A DNA stretch of 64,000 bases from Flavobacterium sp. GTDB lineage: Bacteria > Bacteroidota > Bacteroidia > Flavobacteriales > Flavobacteriaceae. The stretch lies in contig JAHEZJ010000009.1 of the NCBI GenBank assembly GCA_023251135.1, positions 1 to 64,000 of the forward strand, read 5' to 3'. The notes under the pieces were generated by a model that ran no database searches, was not told the DNA's origin, and worked only from the letters and a program-made list of their open reading frames with translations. The translations under genes and the position numbers were made by a program. Below are positions 54,370-63,925 of the stretch, piece after piece (the stretch's first letter is position 1; each line of letters begins with the position of its first letter).

Positions 54370-55701
54370 TTAGAATACTCCAATATAGTGGTTTCCTGGT
54401 TTGTTAACCAGTTTTGCTCCTTTGGTAACAGCTCCTGTTGGAATATCGATAACATAAATGTTTCCATCTTTTCCAACTGGTGTAACAGCCAGGTAAAGTT
54501 CGTTACCGTCAACTACAAAACCTTGGTACTGACCAAAATCTATAGCAGTATCGTAAGCGATACCGTCTACTTTTTTAGCCGTTTTAGCATTTAAATCTAC
54601 TCTGGCAACAAATCCCTGTTTACCGGTTGCAGTTTGTGTGTAAAGTACATAAGCAATTCCGTTTCCTGCATATCTCCATGCATCGATATAAGATCCTTTT
54701 ATACCTAATGCAGCATCAAGACTGATAGCGAAAGAATCATCGTATTGATTGTCCTGGTTGATTCTTAAGATATAAGAACCTTTGTTTGTATCTCTTTGAG
54801 TTGCCTGATAGATGTTACCATCAGTTCCTAAGAAGCTATTAAAGCTGCGGAAACCGCTTGTATCACCAAATCCAACTTTAGACGTAATAATTTGTGGATT
54901 TTTTAATGATGGATAATCTACCACAAGAGATTTAGAGCCTAAACGATCAAACGTAGACTCGATTTGTCCTGTAGTTGGATTTGTTTTACGCAACCATGTT
55001 CCGATAATTACTTTATTTCCTGCTTTATTGATAGTAGGAGCATCTAAACGGAAAATGTGGTGTCCCTGAGCTTCTTCCTGAGCAGTCAATGGAAGTTCGT
55101 ATTGATTGTAGTTTGTGATACGAATACCTTTAAGATCTAAAGCAAGAACTGTAGCCAAACCTCTGGTGTATTTGTACGTTTTGTCCGGATTTGTTGTAAT
55201 AACAGGAGTAGATACATTTACGGCAACACCTGTGTTGTCACCATCAAAAAGTTTGTTCCATCTAGGTGATGTTCCGGCATATTGAGAAATGTTTACCGTT
55301 GTACCTGACTGCGTAAAATTTTTGGCTCCATTTACTTTATAGGTCATAAACTCTCCACCGTTAGCTCCGGTATACGTAATGTTAAAAAGAGTGCTTCCGT
55401 CTACAGACGACTGCAAACGGGCCGTTCTGTTCGATTGTACCGGCATTCCGTCTGCATAAACATTGATCGAATAATTCGGGTCTTTGGCATTTTTTTTCGT
55501 TACAGCATAAACCATAGTTCCTCCGTTTCCGTCTCCCGGTGCCTCCTGCATTAATGCTCCTGAAACAGTGATCCAACGATCTGGTGTTTCCGGATTTACA
55601 GGATCAGTACTTTTTTCGTCATTACTGCTGCAACCAGTTGTCAATGACAATGTGCTTAAAACTAAACCACATGCAAATAGTTTAAACGTACTTTTTCTCA
55701 T
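54370..55701 (-). CDS. DUF4374 lipoprotein, XusB-like siderophore-binding protein
   Basis: Start at ATG 55701 (MRKSTFKLFA), two codons inside the longest frame. The 443-residue protein has a lipoprotein signal with Cys24 (SLTTGCSSN) and belongs to DUF4374, a beta-propeller family (repeated strands such as GNKVIIGTWLRKTNPTTGQI and GNELYLAVTPVGKDGNIYVI). In Bacteroides thetaiotaomicron the DUF4374 protein XusB is a surface lipoprotein that binds foreign ferric siderophores and works with receptor XusA. Here it lies 26 bp after a TonB receptor, the same arrangement. Siderophore binding is inferred from that homology. Confidence 0.85.
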   Translation of the reverse strand: MRKSTFKLFACGLVLSTLSLTTGCSSNDEKSTDPVNPETPDRWITVSGALMQEAPGDGNGGTMVYAVTKKNAKDPNYSINVYADGMPVQSNRTARLQSSVDGSTLFNITYTGANGGEFMTYKVNGAKNFTQSGTTVNISQYAGTSPRWNKLFDGDNTGVAVNVSTPVITTNPDKTYKYTRGLATVLALDLKGIRITNYNQYELPLTAQEEAQGHHIFRLDAPTINKAGNKVIIGTWLRKTNPTTGQIESTFDRLGSKSLVVDYPSLKNPQIITSKVGFGDTSGFRSFNSFLGTDGNIYQATQRDTNKGSYILRINQDNQYDDSFAISLDAALGIKGSYIDAWRYAGNGIAYVLYTQTATGKQGFVARVDLNAKTAKKVDGIAYDTAIDFGQYQGFVVDGNELYLAVTPVGKDGNIYVIDIPTGAVTKGAKLVNKPGNHYIGVF

Positions 55702-55727
55702 ATTCATTGTTTTAAAAAAATTAGATA

Positions 55728-58133
55728 TTAAAATTTATTAAGGGTATAATTCAGTTTTAGATAAAAGGCACGTCCGGGTTTTTGAACAGCATAATTATCG
55801 AAAACTTGTTTATCGAAAATATTTTTGGCGTCAAAGCTTACTATAAATTGTTTGTTTGGGAAAACATAACTCAGTCCTAAATCCTGTGAAAACTGCGCTG
55901 GTGTTACAGAGTTAGGTGCAGCAATCCAAAGTGTCGCAAAAGGATCTACGTACCCACAGTTGTAATACAGATTTAATTGTGAGTTCTTTTGGATCAGTTC
56001 CTTAAAGTTATATTGAATATTTCCATTTAAAGTAAAGAAAGGCTCATTTGGAAGTTGCCTGTTGTATTTGTCTAATTGTGCGCCATTTGGATCATATTTC
56101 ATTTTGAATAATGAGTTGAATTTTGACATGTTCATGGACACAAACAAACGATCTTTAAAACTATAATTAAAAGAAGCTTCATACCCAATGGATTGTGCTA
56201 TTCCTAAATTTTCAAACGGTAAAGCTTGTATGGCGTCATTCACACGATCGCCGGAAATACGAACAATTTTGTCCTTAGTATTTCTTAAAAAACCGGATGC
56301 TGCAACCGAAATTTTGTGCTGGTTTATCATATAGGGGCCAAATTGCAATCCGGCGTTGAAATTGTCACTTTCCTCTGGTTTTAGGTCAGAGTTACCCAGT
56401 ATGTTTTCACCTGGTCTTCCAAATATTTCTTCATCAGAGGGCAATCTGATGGCTTTCTCAGCAGATGCCGTGATCATTATTTCAGGTGTAATAAAATAAG
56501 AAGAGGCCAGTCCGTATCCAAAAAATGGAGTTGTGTTCTTAGTGATCTTTTGAGTTATCGTATTTTGGCCATTTTGAGTTGTTAGCAGAGGTTTTCTTTC
56601 GTCTACCCTTTGCTCGTAAAACTTACCAAAGAAATTGGTTCTTAGTCGTGAATCAAGAGCCTGCATTTCGTAAGCCAATGAAGTGACTGTTTTTTGTAAA
56701 TGGAACTTTGCTTCAAAATCACGTTGAAATTCAGGTTTTATTAGATCGTCCTGATTTTTATTTAGCGTGTAAAAAAAATGACTGAACACAACTCTGTTCT
56801 TTTCATTTAGGTTGTAAGTAAATATACTTCTTGAGCTAAGTATGTTATTATTAATGATATTAATCGTCGGCCCACCCTGTTGTGCACCCGTTTTGGATAA
56901 TATGGGTTCGCCTTTTAATCCTATAGATTTTTCTCCATGCCAATTATAATCCCATTTGACCGTATCATTTACCATCTCATGCGTATTACTAAAGACCGTA
57001 TTGGTCGAAAAATCAAGTTTTTTGAAGAGAAAACCTTTCTTAGAGTAGTTCAAACTTATTGCCGTAGCATCAGCTTCAGAAAAGCGTCCTTTATAAGGTT
57101 TGGTCATATACTGACCGTGTTGAATCTGATTGTGATCTTCTGATACATTTACACCAATTAAAAAGTTGTCGGCCCATTTAACATTGGTATAACCGGCTTC
57201 AAACCTTCCACCGAATGATCTGTATCGGTTTTCGAAACGTTTAACTCTTAGAGGCTCGTAGCGGCCATCTGGTGCGATGTTGTAAATAAATCTTCCCCAC
57301 ACTTCATAATCATTATCAGAATAATTATAGAATCCGGATCCTTTTAGGGTAAAACCTGATTTGTCGCGATACGTGGTATTAAAATTAGATTGGATGGTAT
57401 TGAAAGAACCATAAGAAATAGAAGCATTCAGCGTATTGCGAGCACCTTTTTTAAGGATAACATTTATGGCTCCGCCTAAGGCATCATCGGCCAGTTCAGC
57501 AGGAGTAACTCCTTTGTAAACTTCAATACGTTCGATTAATGCGGGAGGAATACTGTTCAAATTGAATGATGAACCATAGGTAGAAATGGGAATTCCATCA
57601 ATAAAGATTCGAATAGCGTTTCCTGACATTCCATTCAGGTTATAATTAACACTCGAACCTAATCCTCCGTTTTGTCTGATTCTTACACCGGCAGAGCGGT
57701 CAAGCAATTCGTTTGTTTGCAGATTTCTGGTAGCAGCTTCTTTAGTTTCGATGACATTTACAGAGAAACCTTTGTTCATGATCTCTTTTTTTACCGAGTT
57801 CTTTTTGATGACAACCTCTTTTAAGGCTTTTGGATCATTTGATTTTTCCAATAAGATGTTTACGGGAACAGAAGAGCTATTTACAACAACTTTTATTGTT
57901 TTTGTTTTCGCTTCGAGTGAAGTGATTTCAAGGGTATAATTGCCGTAAGCAACGTTTTTAATTTCAAATTGACCGTCATTACCCACTATGGCAAACTTTT
58001 GAGTTCCGGCTATGGTTACCGATGCACCAAATGCAGATTCAGCGTTTCCAAAAGTAACTTTTCCTTTAATATTTCCATTTTGAGACCAACCTGAAAAATG
58101 AATGAACGTCAACAATAACAATAAAAACCTCAT
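55728..58133 (-). CDS. TonB-dependent receptor, XusA-like (siderophore uptake)
   Basis: An 801-residue outer-membrane receptor. After the signal peptide (HFSGWSQ) comes a carboxypeptidase-regulatory-like domain (about 22-95), a plug (about 125-230, with ELLDRSAGVRIRQNGGLGSS and IERIEVYKGVTPAELADDAL) and a barrel that ends in FYLKLNYTLNKF. Its size, about 800, is that of siderophore receptors rather than SusC. It is coupled with the DUF4374 gene, so it likely imports an iron-siderophore. A -7 box is at 58161-58168. Confidence 0.92.
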   Translation of the reverse strand: MRFLLLLLTFIHFSGWSQNGNIKGKVTFGNAESAFGASVTIAGTQKFAIVGNDGQFEIKNVAYGNYTLEITSLEAKTKTIKVVVNSSSVPVNILLEKSNDPKALKEVVIKKNSVKKEIMNKGFSVNVIETKEAATRNLQTNELLDRSAGVRIRQNGGLGSSVNYNLNGMSGNAIRIFIDGIPISTYGSSFNLNSIPPALIERIEVYKGVTPAELADDALGGAINVILKKGARNTLNASISYGSFNTIQSNFNTTYRDKSGFTLKGSGFYNYSDNDYEVWGRFIYNIAPDGRYEPLRVKRFENRYRSFGGRFEAGYTNVKWADNFLIGVNVSEDHNQIQHGQYMTKPYKGRFSEADATAISLNYSKKGFLFKKLDFSTNTVFSNTHEMVNDTVKWDYNWHGEKSIGLKGEPILSKTGAQQGGPTINIINNNILSSRSIFTYNLNEKNRVVFSHFFYTLNKNQDDLIKPEFQRDFEAKFHLQKTVTSLAYEMQALDSRLRTNFFGKFYEQRVDERKPLLTTQNGQNTITQKITKNTTPFFGYGLASSYFITPEIMITASAEKAIRLPSDEEIFGRPGENILGNSDLKPEESDNFNAGLQFGPYMINQHKISVAASGFLRNTKDKIVRISGDRVNDAIQALPFENLGIAQSIGYEASFNYSFKDRLFVSMNMSKFNSLFKMKYDPNGAQLDKYNRQLPNEPFFTLNGNIQYNFKELIQKNSQLNLYYNCGYVDPFATLWIAAPNSVTPAQFSQDLGLSYVFPNKQFIVSFDAKNIFDKQVFDNYAVQKPGRAFYLKLNYTLNKF

Positions 58134-58160
58134 GATTTATGTACTTCTTAAATAGGAATG

Positions 58161-58168
58161 CAAACTTA
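58161..58168 (-). promoter_or_regulatory. Candidate -7 box for the XusA-like receptor operon
   Basis: TAAGTTTG on the minus strand fits TAnnTTTG, 27 bases before the ATG at 58133. No TTG at standard spacing is seen. Confidence 0.4.
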
Positions 58169-58220
58169 AATCATTGTTTATATTTAATCTAAATAAAGGA
58201 ATTAGAAGATCATTAGAATT

Positions 58221-58239
58221 ACATTAGAAATTCTAATGT
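58221..58239. promoter_or_regulatory. 19-bp 9-1-9 palindrome, possible Fur-type operator
   Basis: ACATTAGAA, A, TTCTAATGT: two perfect 9-base arms around one base, the geometry of Fur boxes. An extra half-site (CATTAGAAT) lies at 58211. It is about 50 bases upstream of the receptor -7 box, in the gap between the receptor and the AraC gene, so which of the two it controls is open. Confidence 0.5.
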
Positions 58240-58506
58240 TGAGATTAATTCGAAATTTGAAATGTCAGAATAAAACCAATTTTGTACTATAATACTTTTT
58301 AAATTACCCCAAGACTGAACAAAGTAAAATAGTGTTGAGCTATGGTGGTTTATGGCATGGTGTTGATAGGTAGTTTTTTATGAGATACTAAAATGGTGTC
58401 TGATAATTGCTTAATTTTGAAATTGATTACTATCGAAAACAAGGTCAGTTCTGCGAGATGATTTTTGTTAGTGGAATAATCGCTTGTCTCTAATTTCTTC
58501 TAAATT

Positions 58507-59340
58507 ATGCTTTCATTTCAAACCAACCATCAGGAATTTGCTCCTTCCGAAGAATTACAGCGAAATATAAAATGCTTTTGGTACGACAAGATCGAGTGCA
58601 AAAAAGAGCAATCCGGTTTTGAAGTAGTACCGGATGGTTATGCCGAAATTATTTTTTATTTTGGGAGTGAACTTAGTATTTCTTATCAGGATAGTTTGAA
58701 AGTTTTGCCGTCGCCTTTTATAATGGGACTACTCAATCAGCCTGCTGTTTTCAATTCGATCGATTCATTTGAAATTATTGGTATAAGGTGTTATCCGTGG
58801 ACGATTTTTGATATGCTTGGATTATCTGCCGCAAAAAGAAAGAATGGAGTACAGGTTTTTACTCATCCTATTGCCGAACTTCAGTCTGCTTTGTGCGATC
58901 TGATTCGTTTGCATAAAATAGAAGAGGCAATTGCCAAAGTCGAAGAATATTTTTTGAAAATGCAATCGCAAAGTAGTGAAGATAGTTTGTTGTTTAAAGC
59001 TGGGACTGCAATGACAGCCGGGGGAGGAAATATGCCCGTAAGCCAGGTAGCAGCTGCGTCACATACTACAGTTCGTACTTTGGAAAGAAATTTTAAACAA
59101 TCATCCGGTTACACGGTTAAAGATGTTTCAGGTTTAATGCGTTTTGAACAGGTACGCAATCGATTATGGCATGAACCGAATTTAAATATTGCAGGTTTGG
59201 CTCAGGAACTGGGGTACACTGATCAGTCGCATCTTAGTCGGGAATTTAAACGTTACAGCGGTACTACACCCGCTGTATTTGCACGAAAAGCAAAGCAACA
59301 GACGATAAACAATGATTTTGTCGCATTTATACAATCCTGA
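58507..59340 (+). CDS. AraC-family regulator
   Basis: A 277-residue protein with an N-terminal DUF6597-like sensor (CFWYDKIECKKEQSGFEVVP, DGYAEIIFYFG) and a C-terminal AraC helix-turn-helix (about 180-262; SQVAAASHTTVRTLERNFKQ, IAGLAQELGYTDQSHLSREF). It is 48 bp ahead of the flavin monooxygenase gene on the same strand, so it probably controls it and itself. The ligand is unknown. Confidence 0.93.
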   Translation: MLSFQTNHQEFAPSEELQRNIKCFWYDKIECKKEQSGFEVVPDGYAEIIFYFGSELSISYQDSLKVLPSPFIMGLLNQPAVFNSIDSFEIIGIRCYPWTIFDMLGLSAAKRKNGVQVFTHPIAELQSALCDLIRLHKIEEAIAKVEEYFLKMQSQSSEDSLLFKAGTAMTAGGGNMPVSQVAAASHTTVRTLERNFKQSSGYTVKDVSGLMRFEQVRNRLWHEPNLNIAGLAQELGYTDQSHLSREFKRYSGTTPAVFARKAKQQTINNDFVAFIQS

Positions 59341-59388
59341 AACTGTCGTATTGCAGAATTTTGTCTTTCTAATTTAGAATGTAAAATT

Positions 59389-60516
59389 ATGTTATTGAAA
59401 GATAAAAAAGTAGCCATCATAGGTGCGGGGCCAGTTGGTCTTACCATGGCGAAATTATTACAGCAAAACGGTGTTGAAGTTACGGTTTATGAAAGAGATG
59501 AAAATGCACAAACCAGAATTTCGGGCGGGACACTTGATTTGCATAAAGGTTCGGGACAGGAAGCCTTAAAAAAGGCAGGATTACTGGATCGTTATTTTGA
59601 TTTGGCTATACCAATGGGGAGAACTGTAGCAGATCAGCAAGGTAATATTTTGTTTTCCAAAGCAATAGCGCCAGACGAACGTTATAATAATCCTGAAATT
59701 AACAGAAACGATTTAAGGCTGTTGTTGCTTAATAGTCTGAAAAACGATACTGTAGTCTGGGACAGTAAGTTTACGAATCTTAAAGTAATTAATGAAAAAT
59801 GGCTTTTGGAGTTTGAGAATGAAACAAGTGTTATTGCCGATTTTGTAATTGGAGCAAATGGCGGAATGTCTGGTGCAAGAGAATTTATTACAGCAGCCAA
59901 AATTGAATATACCGGTACACTTATGATACAAGGCGAGGTGCTTTGTCCGGAAACGACTTGCGAAAAGTTTAGTCAGCTCTGCAACGGTACCATACTCATG
60001 ACCGCGGGAAAAGAGGGTTTGTTGGTGGCGAACCCAAAGAACGGTAAAGTTTTGAGTTATAATGTTATTTTTAAAAGTCCTGAAGGAGCTGTCAAAATAG
60101 AGAAAGCATTTCAGAGCACGGATGAAATTCGCAAATACCTCTTAACCCGATTTTCGGAATGGAATGAATCTTACAGGGAGTTACTTCAAGCCTCATCGTC
60201 TTTTATTTTATGGCCCACGCGAAAAATAGCCTTGGATTGTGATTGGAAAAAAGATCGCCCTTTACCTATAACGCTCATTGGAGATGCCGCGCATATCATG
60301 CCGCCATTTGCGGGCCAGGGAGCAAATATTGGATTATTAGACGCCCTAATTTTATCGGATAATCTGACCAATGGAACATTTGATACGATAGAGGCTGCCA
60401 TAAGCGATTACGAACAACAGATGTTTGTTTATGCCTCGCAAGCACAACTCGAGACGGCGGTTAACGAAATAGCAATGCAAAGTCCTGATTTTTCTTTCCT
60501 GAAATTTTATGAGTAA
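59389..60516 (+). CDS. Tet(X)-like FAD-dependent monooxygenase
   Basis: A 375-residue flavoprotein of the class A monooxygenase type, close to Tet(X) across its length: VAIIGAGPVGLTMAKLLQQN (FAD), VYERDENAQTRISGGTLDLH, NPEINRNDLRLLLLNSL, LIGDAAHIMPPFAGQGANI (second FAD block) and DYEQQMFVYASQAQLE. From memory Tet(X) uses Gln192, Arg213 and His234 to hold tetracycline. The Gln is kept here (IQGEV), but the Arg position is Ile (CNGTILMT) and the His position is Ser (VLSYNVIF). So it may hydroxylate another substrate. The gene is behind an AraC gene and lies between the two halves of the Xus-like locus. Confidence 0.88.
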   Translation: MLLKDKKVAIIGAGPVGLTMAKLLQQNGVEVTVYERDENAQTRISGGTLDLHKGSGQEALKKAGLLDRYFDLAIPMGRTVADQQGNILFSKAIAPDERYNNPEINRNDLRLLLLNSLKNDTVVWDSKFTNLKVINEKWLLEFENETSVIADFVIGANGGMSGAREFITAAKIEYTGTLMIQGEVLCPETTCEKFSQLCNGTILMTAGKEGLLVANPKNGKVLSYNVIFKSPEGAVKIEKAFQSTDEIRKYLLTRFSEWNESYRELLQASSSFILWPTRKIALDCDWKKDRPLPITLIGDAAHIMPPFAGQGANIGLLDALILSDNLTNGTFDTIEAAISDYEQQMFVYASQAQLETAVNEIAMQSPDFSFLKFYE

Positions 60517-60642
60517 TAAAAACTCTCGCAAAGTTGCAAAGTTTTAGATTGGAGTATTTTGATGCCTTCACACAGAAAAAACTTAGCGTCTTCGCGACTT
60601 CGCGAGAAACAAAAATCTACGTGAAAAAAAACTAGCAACAAA
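60517..60642. repeat. GCAAAG/CTTTGCG-type dispersed repeat
   Basis: CTCTCGCAAAGTTGCAAAGT near 60523 and AACTTAGCGTCTTCGCGACT near 60587 belong to the low-complexity family also seen at about 2360, 15395, 17085, 17180 and 23325. Confidence 0.6.
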
Positions 60643-61656
60643 TTAAAGTCTAGGCTTGAATTTTTTGATTTTAAAGTTTTTAGATTTGACCAGTTTACCG
60701 TTATCTGTAATCATCACACAGCTGTAGTCGGGGTATTTTTTTAATAAAAGCAGACCTTCTTTTTGTCCTAAAACCATAAGCGAGGTACTTAAACCATTTG
60801 CGGTTTCGGCATTAGGTCCAAAGACGGAAACACTGCATAAACCGGTAGCAGGATATCCGGTTGCGGGATTAATGATATGCGAATAACGCTTGCCATCAAA
60901 AACAACAAACTTCTCGTAGCTTCCGGAAGTGGTCACAGCGCCATTATTTAACGGAACCACTGCAAACAGTGTATCAGGGTGAAAAGGATTGGTCATTCCG
61001 ATGTTCCAGTCTTTACCGTTGGGTTGTCTTCCCCAGGCAGTCATGTCGCCTGAGCCGTTTACGATTCCGGCTTTAATGCCTTTTTCGAGCATCATATTGC
61101 GGCATTTATCGGTTGCATAACCTTCGCCCAACGCACCAAAACCAATCTTCATTCCTTTTAATTTTAAGAATATAGTCGATTGCACGCTGTCCAGAATAAT
61201 GTTTTTGTAGCCTACTTTTTCTACTGATTTTTTGATAGCTTCGGGTGAAGGCATTTCAGTCATTGATCCGTCAAACTTCCAGATTCTGTCCATAGCGGCA
61301 AAACTTACATCAAAACCGCCTCGGGTTGCTTCCGAAAATTGTATGGCTCTTTGTGTGAGTTCAAAAACTTCACGGTCTACTTTTACAGGTCGGATTCCCG
61401 CATTTTGATTGACTTGAGAAACCTGAGAATCGGGCTTCCAGTCGGATATAAGATTTTCTATTCGTGTAATTTCGGCAATTACCGCATCGATATTCTGTTC
61501 TGCGGTAAGGGAATCATTAGCCACAATCGAAATATCAAAACGTCCTCCCATAAGCAGTGTAGTTCTTTTTCGCAACACCTGAGCAGTAGTGCTTAGGCTG
61601 CAAAACAGTACCAGTAGGAGTAAACAGGAAGTACGGATTGCTTTTTTGATAGACAT
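60643..61656 (-). CDS. apbE: FAD:protein FMN transferase
   Basis: A 337-residue ApbE with signal peptide (to about residue 25), so periplasmic. Family blocks: MGGRFDISIV near 35, GFDVSFAAMDRIWKFDGSM, GFGALGEGYATDKCR, IVNGSGDMTAWGRQPNGKDW and SHIINPATGYPATG. ApbE attaches FMN to a threonine or serine of a partner flavoprotein. It follows the PepSY reductase gene by 72 bp on the same strand, so that protein or another flavin carrier is the likely partner; I saw no plain FMN-attachment motif in it. Confidence 0.94.
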   Translation of the reverse strand: MSIKKAIRTSCLLLLVLFCSLSTTAQVLRKRTTLLMGGRFDISIVANDSLTAEQNIDAVIAEITRIENLISDWKPDSQVSQVNQNAGIRPVKVDREVFELTQRAIQFSEATRGGFDVSFAAMDRIWKFDGSMTEMPSPEAIKKSVEKVGYKNIILDSVQSTIFLKLKGMKIGFGALGEGYATDKCRNMMLEKGIKAGIVNGSGDMTAWGRQPNGKDWNIGMTNPFHPDTLFAVVPLNNGAVTTSGSYEKFVVFDGKRYSHIINPATGYPATGLCSVSVFGPNAETANGLSTSLMVLGQKEGLLLLKKYPDYSCVMITDNGKLVKSKNFKIKKFKPRL

Positions 61657-61727
61657 TGAAGTTTAATTTTTTATGTTTTTACAGCAGCATAAAATTGATC
61701 TTGCGATGGATTAAAAGGATTGATTCA

Positions 61728-63920
61728 TTAGTAACAATCGCTTAGTAACTGACCATTTTTCTTATATTCTGAAAGATTCTTTACATTTCTTTCCAGACAC
61801 AATTGGTCTAGAATCGATTCGACATCCTGTTGCATGGCAAGTGAGCCGCAAATCATAATTACACCGCCTTGCTGCAGTAAATTAATGAAAAAATCGGCAT
61901 CGCGTTTGATCAGATCCATCACATAAAAGTGTTCATTTTCGCGGGACAATGCGAGATGAAAACTTTGCAATTTTTGCTTCTGAATCATTTCAGCCGTAAA
62001 TTTTTTATATCCTGAAACGGTTTCGGTTTCCATTCGGAATCCTGAATACAGGCGTGTTTCTGTCTTAGTTTTGTTTTGTTCAATCATTCCAAGGAAAGGG
62101 GCAATACCCGTTCCGTTTGAAATAAGAGCAACCTGAGGTGCTTTTTTAGGAAAATGAAAAGCTTTATTGTTGATGATTCTGGCTTTGATTACATTTCCGG
62201 GAACCAGTGCGTTCAGAAAACCTGATCCTAATCCGTGTGCATGTAATTTCACCACTAATTGGATGTTTCCGGAATGACTTCCGATCGAGTAGAGGCGTTC
62301 CCTGCTGTCGTTGGCCGGATAAATAGCCAGTAAGTCTCCCGAAGTAAATTTAACTCTGCTATTGACGCGCAAGGTTATCAGGAAAGTTTGCTCGGTTTCA
62401 GAAATAAGTGTTTTGTCTAAAACCATTAATTTTTGCAGGCCTTTTGGTACATGATTGTACAGAGAAGGTGTGGTCGACAATGGAATTCCCATTTTAGCAC
62501 TCCACAACCTGATCCAGTTTACAAATTCAACTGCCGATTTATCATTAACGGTCTGTACTTCCAGAAAACGTTCCGTCCAATTTTGATTTTCGAGCTGTTT
62601 GTCTATTTCAAAGGCAAAACCACAAAAATCAGGATAGGCTTTTGAACCAAATCCAACGATTGAATACGTGATTTTTTGCTGCTGCGGATGTTTCTTTACA
62701 AGCGATATAAATTTACTTGCGTTAGAAGGTGCATCACCTAATCCGTGAGTAGAGGAGAAGATGATAAGATGTTCTGCCTTTGGAAAAACGGTATAACTGT
62801 TCATTTCGGTAATAAACGCTTTTTTACCCTGATCGATCAATTGTTTGAGTACAGCATTGGCAAATCGCAAAGAGCTTCCGTTTTCTGAACCAACCAAGAG
62901 TATAAATTCACTTTCGGCGGCTTTGTATTTGTTTTTAATTCGGCTGGACCTTCTTTTTAAGGTAATAGCAAAACCAGAATAGATAAAAAAGAGAATGTTG
63001 ATACTGGCAATCGCAAGTATAAAAGCCCAGATTCCATTAGCCCTTCCGGTATGCAGATCAAGACTTAAATCAGACAATTGAGCGGTCACGGGAGATAATT
63101 TTTTAGTTACAATTGCCCCTGTAACCTGATTGACTTCAATTTCACGGTCTTTTAAATCGATGATGTAATATTCTTCAGGATCGTCTGTAAAAGGAAATTC
63201 GATTTTGTTGACATCCGCTAAAAGCGTTTTTTTGAAAACGGAGGTTTCTTTTTCTTCTTTGGTAATATCAGCTTTGACCATTTTAACCTTTTCGGAATCT
63301 TTTTTATCCATGAAAAAATTAAATTTTTCGAGCGATAAATAAGTTCCGGTAAGCGCAATAATCAGAATTGGGATTAAGGCCAGTCTTCCTAAAACTACGT
63401 GGTAATATTGTGCGAAATATTCCTTGACTACTTTAGAGAAAAAGTTACGAATGCCTCTTTGTCGGTTTAGTACCAAAGCAAAGCCCGAGATTGCAATTAA
63501 AACGAGTAAAAAGGAAATGATACCAACAAAAAATCGTCCCGTTTCATGAAGAAACAAAGAACGATGGAATCCGGTAACCCATTGAATAAATTCGCTTTTT
63601 TTCAGGGGTGTTCCTAGTTGTTTACCGGTTTTAGGATCAATATAAGCATTAATGTCATTGCCGTCTTCATCAATAGCCTGCACGGTTACAAAGTGATTGT
63701 GATCAATACTAACGGTTGTGATTTCAGAATAATTCTTTTTGAGAACGGTTAAGGCTTCTTCCAGCGTTATAGCATCAAAATTTTCGGCACGGTATGGAAG
63801 TGTTTTTTCCTGCATTGCATCAACAGCCAGAACAATACCTGTTGCCGAAGCGAGGATCAAAAATAAAGAAGAGAATAAAGCAAGAGCCAGGTGTGCGTAA
63901 CGCCAAAAAGAAAGAGTCAT
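61728..63920 (-). CDS. PepSY membrane ferric reductase with flavodoxin and FAD/NADPH domains, XusC-like
   Basis: Start at ATG 63920 (MTLSFWRYAHLALALFSS); 16 extra codons upstream in the longer frame look non-coding. The 730-residue protein has PepSY-TM segments (about 8-32, 135-155, 180-200, 300-322) with periplasmic PepSY parts (YIDPKTGKQLGTPL, NQVTGAIVTKKLS), then a flavodoxin domain (about 340-475; LVGSENGSSLRFANAVLKQL, FSSTHGLGDAP) and a sulfite-reductase-type FAD/NADPH reductase (RERLYSIGSHSG, ALISNGTGIAPFLGMIEQNK, GGVIMICGSLAMQQDV). It can bring electrons from NADPH across the membrane to reduce ferric siderophores. The Bacteroides Xus system has a PepSY protein in the same role. Confidence 0.92.
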   Translation of the reverse strand: MTLSFWRYAHLALALFSSLFLILASATGIVLAVDAMQEKTLPYRAENFDAITLEEALTVLKKNYSEITTVSIDHNHFVTVQAIDEDGNDINAYIDPKTGKQLGTPLKKSEFIQWVTGFHRSLFLHETGRFFVGIISFLLVLIAISGFALVLNRQRGIRNFFSKVVKEYFAQYYHVVLGRLALIPILIIALTGTYLSLEKFNFFMDKKDSEKVKMVKADITKEEKETSVFKKTLLADVNKIEFPFTDDPEEYYIIDLKDREIEVNQVTGAIVTKKLSPVTAQLSDLSLDLHTGRANGIWAFILAIASINILFFIYSGFAITLKRRSSRIKNKYKAAESEFILLVGSENGSSLRFANAVLKQLIDQGKKAFITEMNSYTVFPKAEHLIIFSSTHGLGDAPSNASKFISLVKKHPQQQKITYSIVGFGSKAYPDFCGFAFEIDKQLENQNWTERFLEVQTVNDKSAVEFVNWIRLWSAKMGIPLSTTPSLYNHVPKGLQKLMVLDKTLISETEQTFLITLRVNSRVKFTSGDLLAIYPANDSRERLYSIGSHSGNIQLVVKLHAHGLGSGFLNALVPGNVIKARIINNKAFHFPKKAPQVALISNGTGIAPFLGMIEQNKTKTETRLYSGFRMETETVSGYKKFTAEMIQKQKLQSFHLALSRENEHFYVMDLIKRDADFFINLLQQGGVIMICGSLAMQQDVESILDQLCLERNVKNLSEYKKNGQLLSDCY

Positions 63921-63925
63921 GGAGG

